64,000 nt of DNA from HKST-UBA178 sp965223815 (GTDB lineage: Bacteria; Pseudomonadota; Gammaproteobacteria; Chromatiales; Chromatiaceae): the NCBI GenBank assembly GCA_965223815.1, contig OZ245019.1, positions 1,798,001 to 1,862,000 of the forward strand. The letters run 5' to 3'. Made by a program: the position numbers and the translations under genes. Positions within the stretch are counted from its first letter, which is position 1. Every line of letters starts with the position of its first letter. Under the pieces are notes generated by a model. That model was not told the origin of the DNA, searched no databases, and worked only from the letters and a program-made list of their open reading frames with translations. Shown in pieces: positions 35,934-43,502 of the stretch.

Positions 35934-37346
35934 TTAGATCTTCTCCGTACCTTTGAGACCGATCCCGAACTCCTTGAGATAGTCGTTGGGCTTGGTGCCG
36001 TCGTAGGTAACGCCGTCGATGAACTCAGTCTGGGGCGGTCGGTAGCCGCTCTCGCTGGAGAAATCGGGGAATTCGTCGGCGCTCAGTTTACCTTCGGCGA
36101 TCAACTCCTCTGCCGCGATGCGGTAGATGTCCGGGCGGTAGACGCTTTTTGCTGTCTCGTCGTACCAGCTGTCGGGCTTGTGATCGGCGATCTGCCCCCA
36201 ACGACGCATCTGGGTCAGGTACCAGACGGCATCCGAGTAGTAGGGATAGGTGGCGTTGTAGCGGAAGAAGACGTTGAAGTCGGGCACCTCGCGCTTGTCG
36301 CCCTTCTCGTACTCGAAGGTGCCGGTCATCGAGTTGGCGATGACGTCATAGTCGGCGCCGACGTAGTTGGACTGGGAGAGGATCTTCACCGCTTCCGGGC
36401 GGTTGGCGTTGTTATTCTCATCCAACCATTTTCCGGCGCGGATCAGCGCCTTCACCAGGCGTACCGTGGTGTTTGGGTACTTCTCGGTAAATGCCTTGGT
36501 GAGGCCGAACACCTTCTCCGGGTTGTCCTTCCAGATCTCGTAGTCGGTGATAACCGGTACACCGATCCCTTTGAACACCGCCTGCTGATTCCAGGGTTCG
36601 CCGACACAGTAACCGTAGATGGTGCCGGCCTCGAGCGTTGCCGGCATCTGCGGCGGCGGCGTCACGCTGAGCAGTGCATCGGCTTTCAGGGTGCCGCTGA
36701 TGTCGCCCTTGTGCGGCGCATAGTAACCGGGGTGGATGTCACCGGCCGCCAACCAGTAACGCAACTCGTAGTTGTGGGTGGAGACTGGGAAAACCATACC
36801 CATCTTGAACGGTTTGCCTACGCTCTTGAACTTCTCCACAACCGGTTTGAGTGCATCGGCCTTGATCGGGTGCACCGGTTTGCCATCCGCCTGCTTGGGA
36901 ATATTGGGCTTCATCTGCTCCCAAATCTCGTTGGAGACGGTGATACCGTTACCGTTGAGATCCATCGAAAACGGGGTGACGATGTGCGCCTTGGTGCCGA
37001 AGCCGATGGTGGCAGCGAGCGGCTGGCCGGCGAGCATGTGCGCTCCGTCCAACTGTCCGTCGATGACACCGTCCAGCAGCACCTTCCAGTTGGCCTGCGC
37101 CTCCAATGTTACATAGAGCCCCTCGTCCTCGAAGTAACCTTTCTCATAGGCGATGGCCAGGGGCGCCATATCGGTCAGTTTGATAAATCCGAATTTCAGG
37201 TCCTCCTTCTCGGGTTCGCCGACGGCGGCCACTGCTGTGCTGCCTATAAGTGCTGTGACACCCAGTGTGCTGACGATGGCCAGTGCCAGGAGACCTCTTT
37301 TAAGAAAACCACGGCGACCGTAGTCGGGATTGCCTGCTATCTTCAT
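35934..37346 (-). CDS. nrtA: Periplasmic nitrate-binding protein, Tat-exported
   Basis: Substrate-binding component of the nitrate ABC transporter. The ATG at 37346 has GGAGG upstream and gives a twin-arginine signal RRGFLKRGLLALAIV ending at VAA; an upstream in-frame start at 37385 would lie inside the leader terminator. The mature part shows the NrtA/CmpA signatures GFIKLTDMAPLAIAYEKGYF, SMDLNGNGITVS, MVFPVSTHNYELRYWLA and YCVGEPWNQQAVF. About 470 aa. First gene of the operon; expression is controlled by the leader at 37347-37502. Confidence 0.95.
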   Translation of the reverse strand: MKIAGNPDYGRRGFLKRGLLALAIVSTLGVTALIGSTAVAAVGEPEKEDLKFGFIKLTDMAPLAIAYEKGYFEDEGLYVTLEAQANWKVLLDGVIDGQLDGAHMLAGQPLAATIGFGTKAHIVTPFSMDLNGNGITVSNEIWEQMKPNIPKQADGKPVHPIKADALKPVVEKFKSVGKPFKMGMVFPVSTHNYELRYWLAAGDIHPGYYAPHKGDISGTLKADALLSVTPPPQMPATLEAGTIYGYCVGEPWNQQAVFKGIGVPVITDYEIWKDNPEKVFGLTKAFTEKYPNTTVRLVKALIRAGKWLDENNNANRPEAVKILSQSNYVGADYDVIANSMTGTFEYEKGDKREVPDFNVFFRYNATYPYYSDAVWYLTQMRRWGQIADHKPDSWYDETAKSVYRPDIYRIAAEELIAEGKLSADEFPDFSSESGYRPPQTEFIDGVTYDGTKPNDYLKEFGIGLKGTEKI

Positions 37347-37366
37347 GGTCGAATTTCCTCCGCTGC

Positions 37367-37418
37367 AAAAAAAGAGGCGTCGCACCCGCGCACCCTAATA
37401 GGGTGTGGGTGGACGCCT
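37367..37418 (-). terminator. Leader terminator of the nitrate operon
   Basis: Read on the minus strand, arms AGGCGTC (37418-37412) and GACGCCT (37381-37375) enclose an inner hairpin CACCCTATTAGGGTG and are followed by CTTTTTTT, a strong intrinsic terminator about 20 bp before the nrtA start. Its 5' arm overlaps the second ANTAR hexaloop hairpin (37411-37424), so the two structures exclude each other. Confidence 0.9.
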
Positions 37419-37424
37419 TTGTCC
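37411..37424 (-). promoter_or_regulatory. ANTAR-target RNA hairpin P2 (hexaloop AAAGGC)
   Basis: In the transcript, GGAC and GTCC form a four-base-pair stem around the hexaloop AAAGGC, with A at position 1 and G at position 4 as required by ANTAR antiterminators. It shares bases with the terminator arm, so NasT binding would block termination. Confidence 0.82.
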
Positions 37425-37471
37425 TCTGCCTTCCCGACCGCCTTTGGCGGAAAAGCCAATCATCAAAGCCA

Positions 37472-37491
37472 CTCTGTCACCGTTGACGGAG
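37472..37491 (-). promoter_or_regulatory. ANTAR-target RNA hairpin P1 (hexaloop AACGGT)
   Basis: In the transcript, CTCCGTC and GACAGAG pair with one C-A mismatch around the hexaloop AACGGT, again with A1 and G4. It is the upstream half of the two-hexaloop motif; an unrelated GC hairpin (37438-37450) lies between P1 and P2. Confidence 0.78.
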
Positions 37492-37512
37492 CAGCGTTCT
37501 TGCAATGCTTAG

Positions 37513-37529
37513 TGCAGCGACCGTGCCAA
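37513..37529 (-). promoter_or_regulatory. Sigma-54 promoter of the nitrate operon
   Basis: Minus-strand TTGGCACGGTCGCTGCA fits the RpoN consensus YTGGCACGRNNNTTGCW with one mismatch and exact GG-N10-GC spacing. Transcription would begin near 37502, just upstream of hairpin P1. This matches nitrogen-starvation control by NtrC combined with nitrate-specific antitermination. Confidence 0.83.
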
Positions 37530-37570
37530 GATTTCTGGTGTCTGGCTAAGTCACTGAAAATAATAACGAA

Positions 37571-37634
37571 CTCACCAATTTGGGAATTGGGGCCGGCTGC
37601 TGCTGGAAAATGCTGCACGCGCTAAATTTGTGCA
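37571..37634 (-). promoter_or_regulatory. Candidate NtrC-binding region
   Basis: CACCAATTTGGG (37573-37584) matches the core of the NtrC site TGCACCAATTTGGTGCA, and a wider dyad TGCAC-N11-GTGCA lies at 37614-37634. Both are 45-105 bp upstream of the sigma-54 promoter, a normal enhancer distance. The second has the wrong spacing for a canonical site, so only the position and the first core support the call. Confidence 0.45.
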
Positions 37635-37671
37635 TTAGCATCCGCATACGCATGAAAATGGGGCAGAGAGT

Positions 37672-38262
37672 TCAGCTCAGCAGCTCCAGCGATGCGATCA
37701 GGTTACGCGCGACATCGACCAGGCGTTGATTGCTGTTCATCGCTGTTTTACGCAGCAGCTGATAGGCGCTCTCTTCGTTGCACTCCTTGCGCTGCATGAT
37801 GATGCCCTTAGCCCGGTCGATGATTTTGCGCTCCTCGAGCGTGTTCTTCACTTGGGTCAGCTCGTCCCTGAGCGCCTGGTACTCGCGAAATCGGGCAATG
37901 GCAACATCCATTATCGGCTTGATGCGCCGGTCGTTGAGGTCATCCACCACGTAGGCGCTAACTCCCGCCTCTACTGCCTGTTTGATGCTGTTACTGTCGT
38001 TATCTTCAGAAAACATCACCACCGGGCGCGGATCGTCGCGGGTGATAGAGCGCATCTGTTCTAGAATGTCCCGGTCGGGAGAGTCCAGATCGATAATGAT
38101 GACATCCGGACACAGTGCCGCGACCTGGGCACTCAGGTTCTCCCCACTGTTGAGCGTGGCGATTACCTGCTGGCCGCTGTCCACCAGCGCACGTTCGAGT
38201 ATTGCGGAGCGTCCCCGGTTTTCATCGACCAACAGAATTTTCAGGATTTCGGGTTTGGACAT
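37672..38262 (-). CDS. nasT: Nitrate-responsive transcription antiterminator NasT (ANTAR)
   Basis: A 196-aa RNA-binding response-regulator-like protein: a pseudo-receiver domain (about 1-125, LLVDENRGRSAILERAL, DVIIIDLDSPDRD) and a C-terminal ANTAR three-helix domain (about 135-192) with the family sequence IIDRAKGIIMQRKECNEESAYQLLRKTAM. NasT binds two-hexaloop hairpins and prevents termination; exactly such a leader lies directly downstream of this gene, in front of nrtA. The ATG at 38262 is preferred over an extended frame (from 38397) whose extra residues fall in the adjacent IS. Confidence 0.94.
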   Translation of the reverse strand: MSKPEILKILLVDENRGRSAILERALVDSGQQVIATLNSGENLSAQVAALCPDVIIIDLDSPDRDILEQMRSITRDDPRPVVMFSEDNDSNSIKQAVEAGVSAYVVDDLNDRRIKPIMDVAIARFREYQALRDELTQVKNTLEERKIIDRAKGIIMQRKECNEESAYQLLRKTAMNSNQRLVDVARNLIASLELLS

Positions 38263-38325
38263 CAGCTGCTTGGAGCGGGTTGAAAAGATGTAATCCAAGC
38301 AAGGATCGGTCCAGTTTGCCTGTGG

Positions 38326-39390
38326 GTCCCGAAAATAGGAGCCTGTTGATTCTGTTGCATATTTTTTAATGATGGTTGATCCTTGGATCCATGGCACGAC
38401 TGATCCATTTCCTGCTGATATTGGTGACTACATCTGTCCGATCACGGCTGTCTTTGCAGACGGAGAATGCAGCGCTGCGAAATCAGTTGTCTCTGTATCG
38501 GAAATTTGGTGCTTCATAGCAGGATTTTGGGTGGGCTGGCGTGCAGCCCTGTACTTTGTTCAACCTAGGACCGTCACGACCTGGCAGAAAAAGCGATTCC
38601 GCGACTACTGGCGCGCACTCAGTCAGTCAGCTAAGCCCGGCCGACCTCGGATTTCGCCAGAACTCAGAAAGCTCATAGTTCGGATGTGGGAAGCCAATCC
38701 GACGTGGGGTTCGCCAAAGATCGTCGCTGAGCTTGCGATGCTTGGAATCGACGTTGCCAAGTCTACGGTAGAAAAGTATCAGCCCAAGTGGGCCGAGCCT
38801 CCATCACCCACGTGGAGAACATTTCGAGACCAGCATGTTCTAGACCTGGTATCGGTCGACTTTTTCATCGTCCCGACAGCTACTTTCCGGGTGTTGTTTG
38901 TCTTTATCTTGCTTGCCCACGACCGACGGCGAATTATTCACTTCAATGTGACGGAACATCCTACGGCGCGGTGGACGGCGCAACAGATCTTCGAAGCGTT
39001 TCCGTTTGACACTGAGCCGAGTTATCTGATTCGAGACGGTGATGGCATATACGGCGAGCGCGTTATGCGGAGGATTGTAAGTCTGGGTATCGACGAGGTC
39101 ATCACGGCACCTGCGTTGCCATGGCAAAATGCCTATGTGGAAAGAGTAATCGGGACGCTATGCCGAGAACTTTTCGACCACGTTATCGTGTTCAACGAGT
39201 GGCATCTCAAGCGACTTATGTCGTCGTATCTAAATTACTACCATCCTTGGCGAACACACCAGTCCTTGGATCGGGATGCGCCGGATGGTCGTCCCGTACG
39301 AGCAGCGGAATCCTGCAACGTTGTTGAATTACCCGTTGTCCACGGCCTTCACCATGTCTATCTTCCGAAGGCGGCATGAATATTCGGGAC
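38326..39390 (+). mobile_element. Insertion sequence (integrase-core family, copy B)
   Basis: About 1065 bp bounded by GTCCCGAA at 38326 and the inverted TTCGGGAC ending at 39390. The left 100 bp are closely similar to the left end of copy C at 61555. The inside encodes one decayed transposase. Confidence 0.7.
38369..39379 (+). pseudogene. Transposase of IS copy B, N-terminal part damaged
   Basis: An uninterrupted 336-codon frame. From about residue 70 it is a normal rve/DDE transposase: KPGRPRISPELRKLIVRMW, STVEKYQPKW, WRTFRDQHVLDLVSVDFF (first catalytic Asp), DRRRIIHFNVTEHPTA, RDGDGIYGERV (second Asp) and LPWQNAYVERVIGTLCRELF (catalytic Glu). The first about 60 residues do not match the family helix-turn-helix start seen in copy A and look out of frame, so the protein is probably not functional for end binding. 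It could still be a full-length gene with a diverged start; that is less likely. Confidence 0.75.
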
Positions 39391-39500
39391 GTACAAGGGC
39401 AGACAGCTGTAGGGCACAAGATCTATTAAGTGCCTGTTTTCCAGGAAGAACTAATGATTAGCCAGCCACACCCCAACAACGCCGCCAACTTGAATAAAGT

Positions 39501-39535
39501 CCAATTAATATATACTATTAGTATATATTAATTGG
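39501..39535. promoter_or_regulatory. Perfect 35-bp palindrome, likely vapBC operator
   Basis: Two 17-bp arms (beginning CCAATTAATATATACTA) are exact reverse complements around a single central base. It ends 10 bp before the antitoxin start and overlaps its GGAG ribosome site. AbrB-type VapB antitoxins repress their own operon by binding such inverted repeats. The AT-rich centre could also hold the -10 element. Confidence 0.8.
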
Positions 39536-39545
39536 AGATCAGATT

Positions 39546-39776
39546 GTGGAAACAGCAAAATTATTTGTCAACGGAAACAGTCAGGCTGTGCGCTTGCCCA
39601 AGGAATACCGCTTCCGGGGTGACGAGGTGGTCATCAAGCGTATGGGCAACGCCGTGGTGTTGCTACCCAAGGACGACCCCTGGAAGATCATGTTCGATGC
39701 CCTCGCCGAGTTTCCGGAGGATTTTATAATCTCTCGCGAACAACCAAAGGTCCAGGAAAGGGAGCCCATCGAGTGA
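39546..39776 (+). CDS. vapB: VapB-type antitoxin (AbrB/SpoVT fold)
   Basis: A 76-aa DNA-binding antitoxin with the AbrB swapped-hairpin signature AKLFVNGNSQAVRLPKEYRF at the N-terminus and an acidic C-terminal tail (EREPIE) that would wrap the toxin. The GTG start at 39546 follows GGAG. It overlaps the toxin gene by four bases and is preceded by a perfect palindrome. Confidence 0.92.
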   Translation: METAKLFVNGNSQAVRLPKEYRFRGDEVVIKRMGNAVVLLPKDDPWKIMFDALAEFPEDFIISREQPKVQEREPIE

Positions 39777-40171
39777 AAATCCTGTTGGATACCGATGTCT
39801 GTATCTATGCGATTAATCGGAGACAGCCGGAGATTCTGGAGCGAGTCAGGGACTATAAGATAGGTGAAGTCGGCATCTCCTCGATAACTTATGCGGAACT
39901 ACGTTTCGGTGTCGAGAACAGCAATCGCATCAGTGACAATATGGAACGATTGGAGAGGTTTGTACTGCCATTGGAGGTCATACCCTTCGATGCTGGGGCA
40001 GGTCGCCAGTACGGGCGGATTCGTACCGACCTGAAACGCGCCGGCTGCCCCATTGGCTCGAACGATCTCTTGATTGCTGCCCATGCGCTCAGTCTTGATA
40101 CGATGCTGATAACCAATAATACACGTGAGTTTGAACGCGTTGCAGGTTTACGGGTTGAGCAATGGAATTGA
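39773..40171 (+). CDS. vapC: VapC-type PIN-domain ribonuclease toxin
   Basis: A 132-aa PIN nuclease. The acidic active-site residues are in place: Asp in ILLDTDVCIYAIN (Asp6), Glu in SSITYAELRFG (about 42), and Asp in GSNDLLIAAHAL (about 98), with the last acidic site in the ITNNTREF region. VapC toxins cut tRNA or rRNA in translation arrest; the target here is unknown. The GTG start overlaps the vapB stop. Both genes look intact. Confidence 0.92.
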   Translation: MKILLDTDVCIYAINRRQPEILERVRDYKIGEVGISSITYAELRFGVENSNRISDNMERLERFVLPLEVIPFDAGAGRQYGRIRTDLKRAGCPIGSNDLLIAAHALSLDTMLITNNTREFERVAGLRVEQWN

Positions 40172-40329
40172 TCCGGTAATTTAATTGGGAGACTAGGGGA
40201 GTTACATATCGATCTCACCCGGAAAACCTCAATAGCATCTATTTGTTGGGGTTGTCGATTCCAAAGTGAATATGAGTACAATTCCTAATTGAGCGGCATA
40301 GTCCATAAGTTATTGGAATCTATAATAAG

Positions 40330-40383
40330 TGCAGCGGCCTGCAAAGCCGTGGACCTCGGTTCGATTCCGGGCTCAAGCCTCCA
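40330..40383 (+). repeat. Partial tRNA-Cys copy (3' portion), likely attachment-site remnant
   Basis: Bases 40330-40375 are identical to 20496-20541 of the tRNA-Cys gene, from the base before the anticodon stem to the acceptor stem; one A is then inserted (40376) before GCCTCCA. There is no 5' half, so it is not a functional tRNA. It is in the same orientation as the intact gene 19.8 kb upstream, as expected for the displaced 3' end after integration into a tRNA gene. Confidence 0.85.
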
Positions 40384-40589
40384 TCAATTAAACCAAACCG
40401 ATAGTTTACTTTGCTGATATTATTTCCAACTCTATTATGGGTGGAAAAGGCAGCAAATTCCGTCTATTCATGCCTCGCGATGTCTAATGATGTTACAGCT
40501 GAGCGGCAAAAACTTCCTGGCTCCATACGTGGCGCATCGGATGGAGACTGTTTTCTGCAGCGATAGTCCCTTAACTCTTTACCAAGCAC

Positions 40590-40740
40590 ACAGCATCACT
40601 ATCATTACCAACCTGAGCTTCTCAGAATGGTTATCGCTGTTCAGCGATCCGAAGATGACAACAGTGCGGCTCGATCGACTGACCCATAATTTCCATACTA
40701 TCGAAACTGACAATGACAGCTACGCTGCAAACATTCTAAA
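40590..40740 (+). pseudogene. Remnant of an IS21-type helper ATPase (IstB)
   Basis: The peptide IITNLSFSEWLSLFSDPKMT followed by RLDRLTHNFHTIETDNDSY matches the conserved C-terminal part of IstB proteins (TTNLPFSEW...ALLDRLTHHCHILE...SYRF). The Walker motifs and the partner istA are absent. Confidence 0.72.
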
Positions 40741-40981
40741 GGCAACAGAAAAAGGAGAAGAACTGGAAAACAGAAGATTTCGTAGGCCACATTCCGGTCA
40801 ATCTGGTGGACGGGTTAATTTTTAATGCAGTTTTGGGTGTAAACCAACACCTCCACTCTCGCGCACTCTTTGTCAGGAGTAGTTGAGCGACCTATTGCTC
40901 AAGGTCTGTATGCTCTGGCCTGAGCCTGGATATTTCGCTTAACTGCCGGTTAACGAGATAGTTCTCGATCCTAGCGGAAAC

Positions 40982-41247
40982 TTATGCAGCTTTGTCTGTG
41001 ACGGTGATGTTAACCTTCCTCCCCAAATTGGAAGGCATCCTCACAAGTCGATCAATCGTGAATTTTCATGCTTGCTCTTAATGGAATCGTTAAACGCCGG
41101 CTGCTTAATTCCCATCGCGGCAGCTATCTCGGTCTACATCAGGCCGGAGTCGCTTACACATTCCCAAATCGCCGCGAGCAGGCGTAAGCGAAGCTTTTCG
41201 TTTTCCGAGTCGGGGATATTTTGGTCTGCAAACGTCGAGCATGCCAC
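40982..41247 (-). pseudogene. Broken HigA-type (XRE) antitoxin
   Basis: On the minus strand a HigA-like helix-turn-helix protein can be followed: FADQNIPDSENEKLRLRLLA, SDSGLM, an in-frame stop, TEIAAAMGIKQPAFND, a frameshift, then KFTIDRLVRMPSNLGRKVNI and TVTDKAA. The GTG at 41247 would be its start. One stop and one frameshift make it non-functional. No toxin partner is recognisable upstream. Confidence 0.66.
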
Positions 41248-41543
41248 CGCGAGATGTTGCCCGGTTATTCAAACCGCCCTCGTGGCGTGTCTCGAGTGGG
41301 GCTACTCTTCAACGCCGGCCAATAATGTCGTCTACTTTTTTGGGTTTTGGTCAGGGTGCTCGTAAAGTAGCGAAGTCTGGATGTTTAGCAGGTCGAGGCC
41401 ATAGCCAAATACAGTATCCAGAATCGGATGGCGGCGCAGGAATATTACGGTCGGAAAATATCTTTGTGATGTTAGGGTGCCTAATGTATTAGAGTTGGGG
41501 TTCCTGGTATCTTTTCCGAATTGTGCGACAACACCCCATTGAA
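41248..41543. other. Intergenic region upstream of the cohesin-like gene
   Basis: About 300 bp without a recognisable gene or repeat. The promoter of the downstream gene should be here but no confident elements were seen. Confidence 0.35.
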
Positions 41544-42065
41544 ATGAAAAAATGGTACCTGCTCTTAGCACTATTTGCCTGCCAGAATAGCGATAGCAAG
41601 GACCTTATCCAGCAGTCCAGGCACAACATGAATCAACCGCAGCAAGCCCAGGCCTTTAGGGTCTCGCAAAACGAGGAAGTTATTCTCATTCTGGGTATGA
41701 TCAAAACCACAAAGGGGAGAGAAGTTTGTCTGGGTGTAAGCGTTCTGGACTTCAGAGCCATCCCGATCCTGTCCATGCAATACAGCATTCTCTGGGATCC
41801 CAAAATTCTACGTTTGGAAAAGGTTGAAAGTTTAAATTTTCCCGGGCTGTCTCCAGAGAATTTTGGTATGAGCGTCATCGATAGGGGGCATCTCACCTTC
41901 GTTTGGATCGATAGTAATTTAAATGGAATCCAGCTGCGCAATGGGGATGAACTATACCGCCTGTGCTTTGAAGCGATCGGTGATCCTACTCCAATGGAAG
42001 TAGTGACAGTGTATGAAAAGATTATTCCCCTAAATGTGATAGCCGGTAGCGTGACAGTAGAGTAG
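41544..42065 (+). CDS. Secreted or lipid-anchored protein with a cohesin-like domain
   Basis: A 173-aa protein starting at the ATG at 41544. MKKWYLLLALFAC is a short signal sequence; the Cys could be a lipobox Cys, although Phe at -2 is unusual. Residues about 45-170 follow the cohesin/carbohydrate-binding beta-sandwich pattern: GVSVLDFRAIPILSMQYSIL, WDPKILRLEKVESLNF, GHLTFVWIDS and NGDELYRLCFEAIG. Cohesins bind dockerin modules, but single cohesin-like domains also occur in non-cellulosomal surface proteins. No dockerin is seen in the window. It is the only intact gene among remnants at 40.4-44.1 kb. Confidence 0.62.
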   Translation: MKKWYLLLALFACQNSDSKDLIQQSRHNMNQPQQAQAFRVSQNEEVILILGMIKTTKGREVCLGVSVLDFRAIPILSMQYSILWDPKILRLEKVESLNFPGLSPENFGMSVIDRGHLTFVWIDSNLNGIQLRNGDELYRLCFEAIGDPTPMEVVTVYEKIIPLNVIAGSVTVE

Positions 42066-42126
42066 TTCTGTTTCTTTGCGCCTCAATATGCCCCCCGGGA
42101 TTGGAAGCTGACTGACCTACGACCGC

Positions 42127-42520
42127 TCAGGCAGCAAAAACGTTGAAGTAAGGTCGATGAAATTCGTCACTCTGTTTGCATACTCGCTGAACCGTTTGCT
42201 CCTTATCAAAAAAAAGACCGGTGATAAGCGCTTGCGGTTTTCCAATTGAGATCTTGGCGAAATCCGGATACCTCAAATTGAGCGGGTAGTTGACTTCAGC
42301 TGGTACTAAGCCACCGGGTACCTCCAACACCGCGTTGGATGGCGGGTGAACTGATTCATTACTACCTGCGGGTCTCGAATTCACAGCTACGTAACTATCG
42401 AAATCTGGACGAGCTCGCAGAAAATGCTGCTGCCAACGATAATCTACCAAATGGGCAATCCAGCATAACGTTTGGTCAAGAAACTCACGACGAATATACA
42501 AAATCTTATATAACCTTCCC
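42127..42520 (-). pseudogene. Possible IS transposase remnant
   Basis: The minus-strand peptide IRREFLDQTLCW resembles the GSIRREYLDHTLFW segment near the catalytic Glu of the IS at 25964-27030. The rest of the stretch cannot be aligned with confidence. Confidence 0.35.
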
Positions 42521-42850
42521 ATGGAAGACGTTCGTTTTGTTGGCAGTTCATTGGGTGATCTCAAGAATTTCCCGGCAGGTGCGCGTTGAGAGGCTGGTTT
42601 TGAGCTGAGTAATGTTCAGTCTGGATTGCAGCCAAGTGACTGAAAGCCGATGAACACCGTATGGGCAGGAGCTAGTGAAATCCGTATTCGAGATGAGAAA
42701 GGCATATATCGGGTGATCTATGTAGCCAAGTTTGAAGAAGCTGTGTACGTACTTCACGCGTTTGAAAAGAAGACACAGAAAACGCGTAAAGCCGATATCG
42801 ATTTGGCAAAAGCGAGATACAAGGCACTGGCAGAAGAAAGGAAAAGATAA
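42521..42850 (+). pseudogene. Broken HigB/RelE-family (Gp49-like) toxin
   Basis: From the ATG at 42521 the frame reads MEDVRFVGSSLGDLKNFPAG, a stop (TGA 42587), EAGFELSNVQSGLQPSD, a second stop (TGA 42641, in place of Trp), KPMNTVWAGASEIRIRD, then YRVIYVAKFEEAVYVLHAFE and KKTQKT. This is the Gp49-like HigB toxin family over its full length. Two nonsense changes inactivate it; an internal ATG at 42650 could give only a 66-aa C-terminal piece. Confidence 0.82.
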
Positions 42851-42945
42851 TGACGATTTCAAAAGGCTATAACAACTTTACTATCGACATGCTGGTCAAT
42901 ATGTTGGCTCGGATTGGAAAAACCGTGAAGATGAGGGCAGCTTAA
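42850..42945 (+). pseudogene. Remnant of the HigA antitoxin partner
   Basis: A 31-aa frame whose ATG overlaps the toxin stop. It begins MTISKGY and ends NNFTIDMLVNMLARIGKTVK plus MRAA, the C-terminal end of HigA proteins; the helix-turn-helix between is deleted. Gene order toxin-antitoxin is that of higBA. Confidence 0.68.
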
Positions 42946-43028
42946 TGGGTATGGAGTGACAAAATCCATCTCATGTCACAAGATATCCCGGTGAGTAAAA
43001 TGGGCAAGACCAGGATTTTTAAGGCTTC

Positions 43029-43217
43029 TAGGAGCAGTACTCTGTCAATTGCAGACAGATTGGATGCATGTTTCCGATACCGGTTAACGATCAGCAGTTG
43101 CTGTTTCCTGAGCAGGTTGCCGGCGACGATGGCCTCGGCCCTGCCAGGCCCCATGAGTCTGGCAAGCGTTGTCAAAAGGTGGGTCAGTAACACCAGCGGT
43201 TCTTTCAGATCAGAGAA
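43029..43217 (-). pseudogene. N-terminal remnant of the second IS family transposase
   Basis: Minus-strand peptide KEPLVLLTHLLTTLARLMGP...NLLRKQQLLIVNRYRKHASN matches the N-terminus of the IS at 25964-27030 (MKDMLVVFAHLLTTLASLLGP...LLLKQQLL). No downstream catalytic part follows in frame. Confidence 0.7.
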
Positions 43218-43261
43218 GGGTGGAGAAGGTTACCTTCATTAACAAGACAAGTGAAGCGTTG

Positions 43262-43372
43262 ATATCCAGATGATAACCAGCAATTCGCCACAGACATCTT
43301 TGCGCCACCTGGACCGAGGAACTTTTCGACGGTGGTCAGCAGGTGAACCAATAGAATGACGATGTCCTTCAT
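43262..43372 (-). pseudogene. Second N-terminal remnant of the same IS family
   Basis: From the ATG complement at 43372 the minus strand reads MKDIVILLVHLLTTVEKFLG and PGGAKMSVAN, then breaks up. It stands in tandem with the remnant at 43029-43217, so at least two insertions of this family landed here. Confidence 0.68.
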
Positions 43373-43502
43373 ACTGGTGCAGCCTAGGGTAGGCTGTTAG
43401 TGGGCGTCAAGATTGCATGAGGAGCCTGCTTGAAGAGAAAGTTACGTATTCGAGATTCACACTTGTGCTCGCTTTTCTTTTTTGAACTACAATCAATTTA
43501 GT

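Noticed and set aside
36180..37625. A 481-codon plus-strand frame opposite nrtA
   Set aside because: Antisense to a well-supported Tat-exported binding protein and through the leader hairpins; no family match.
37614..37634. TGCAC-N11-GTGCA as a definite NtrC site
   Set aside because: NtrC half sites are normally separated by seven bases; kept only as part of a candidate region.
40487..40825. A 112-codon frame as an intact gene
   Set aside because: Only its middle matches the IstB C-terminus; the ends look like chance extension of a remnant.
41072..41365. A 97-codon plus-strand frame
   Set aside because: It lies opposite the broken higA remnant, which explains the coding-like sequence.
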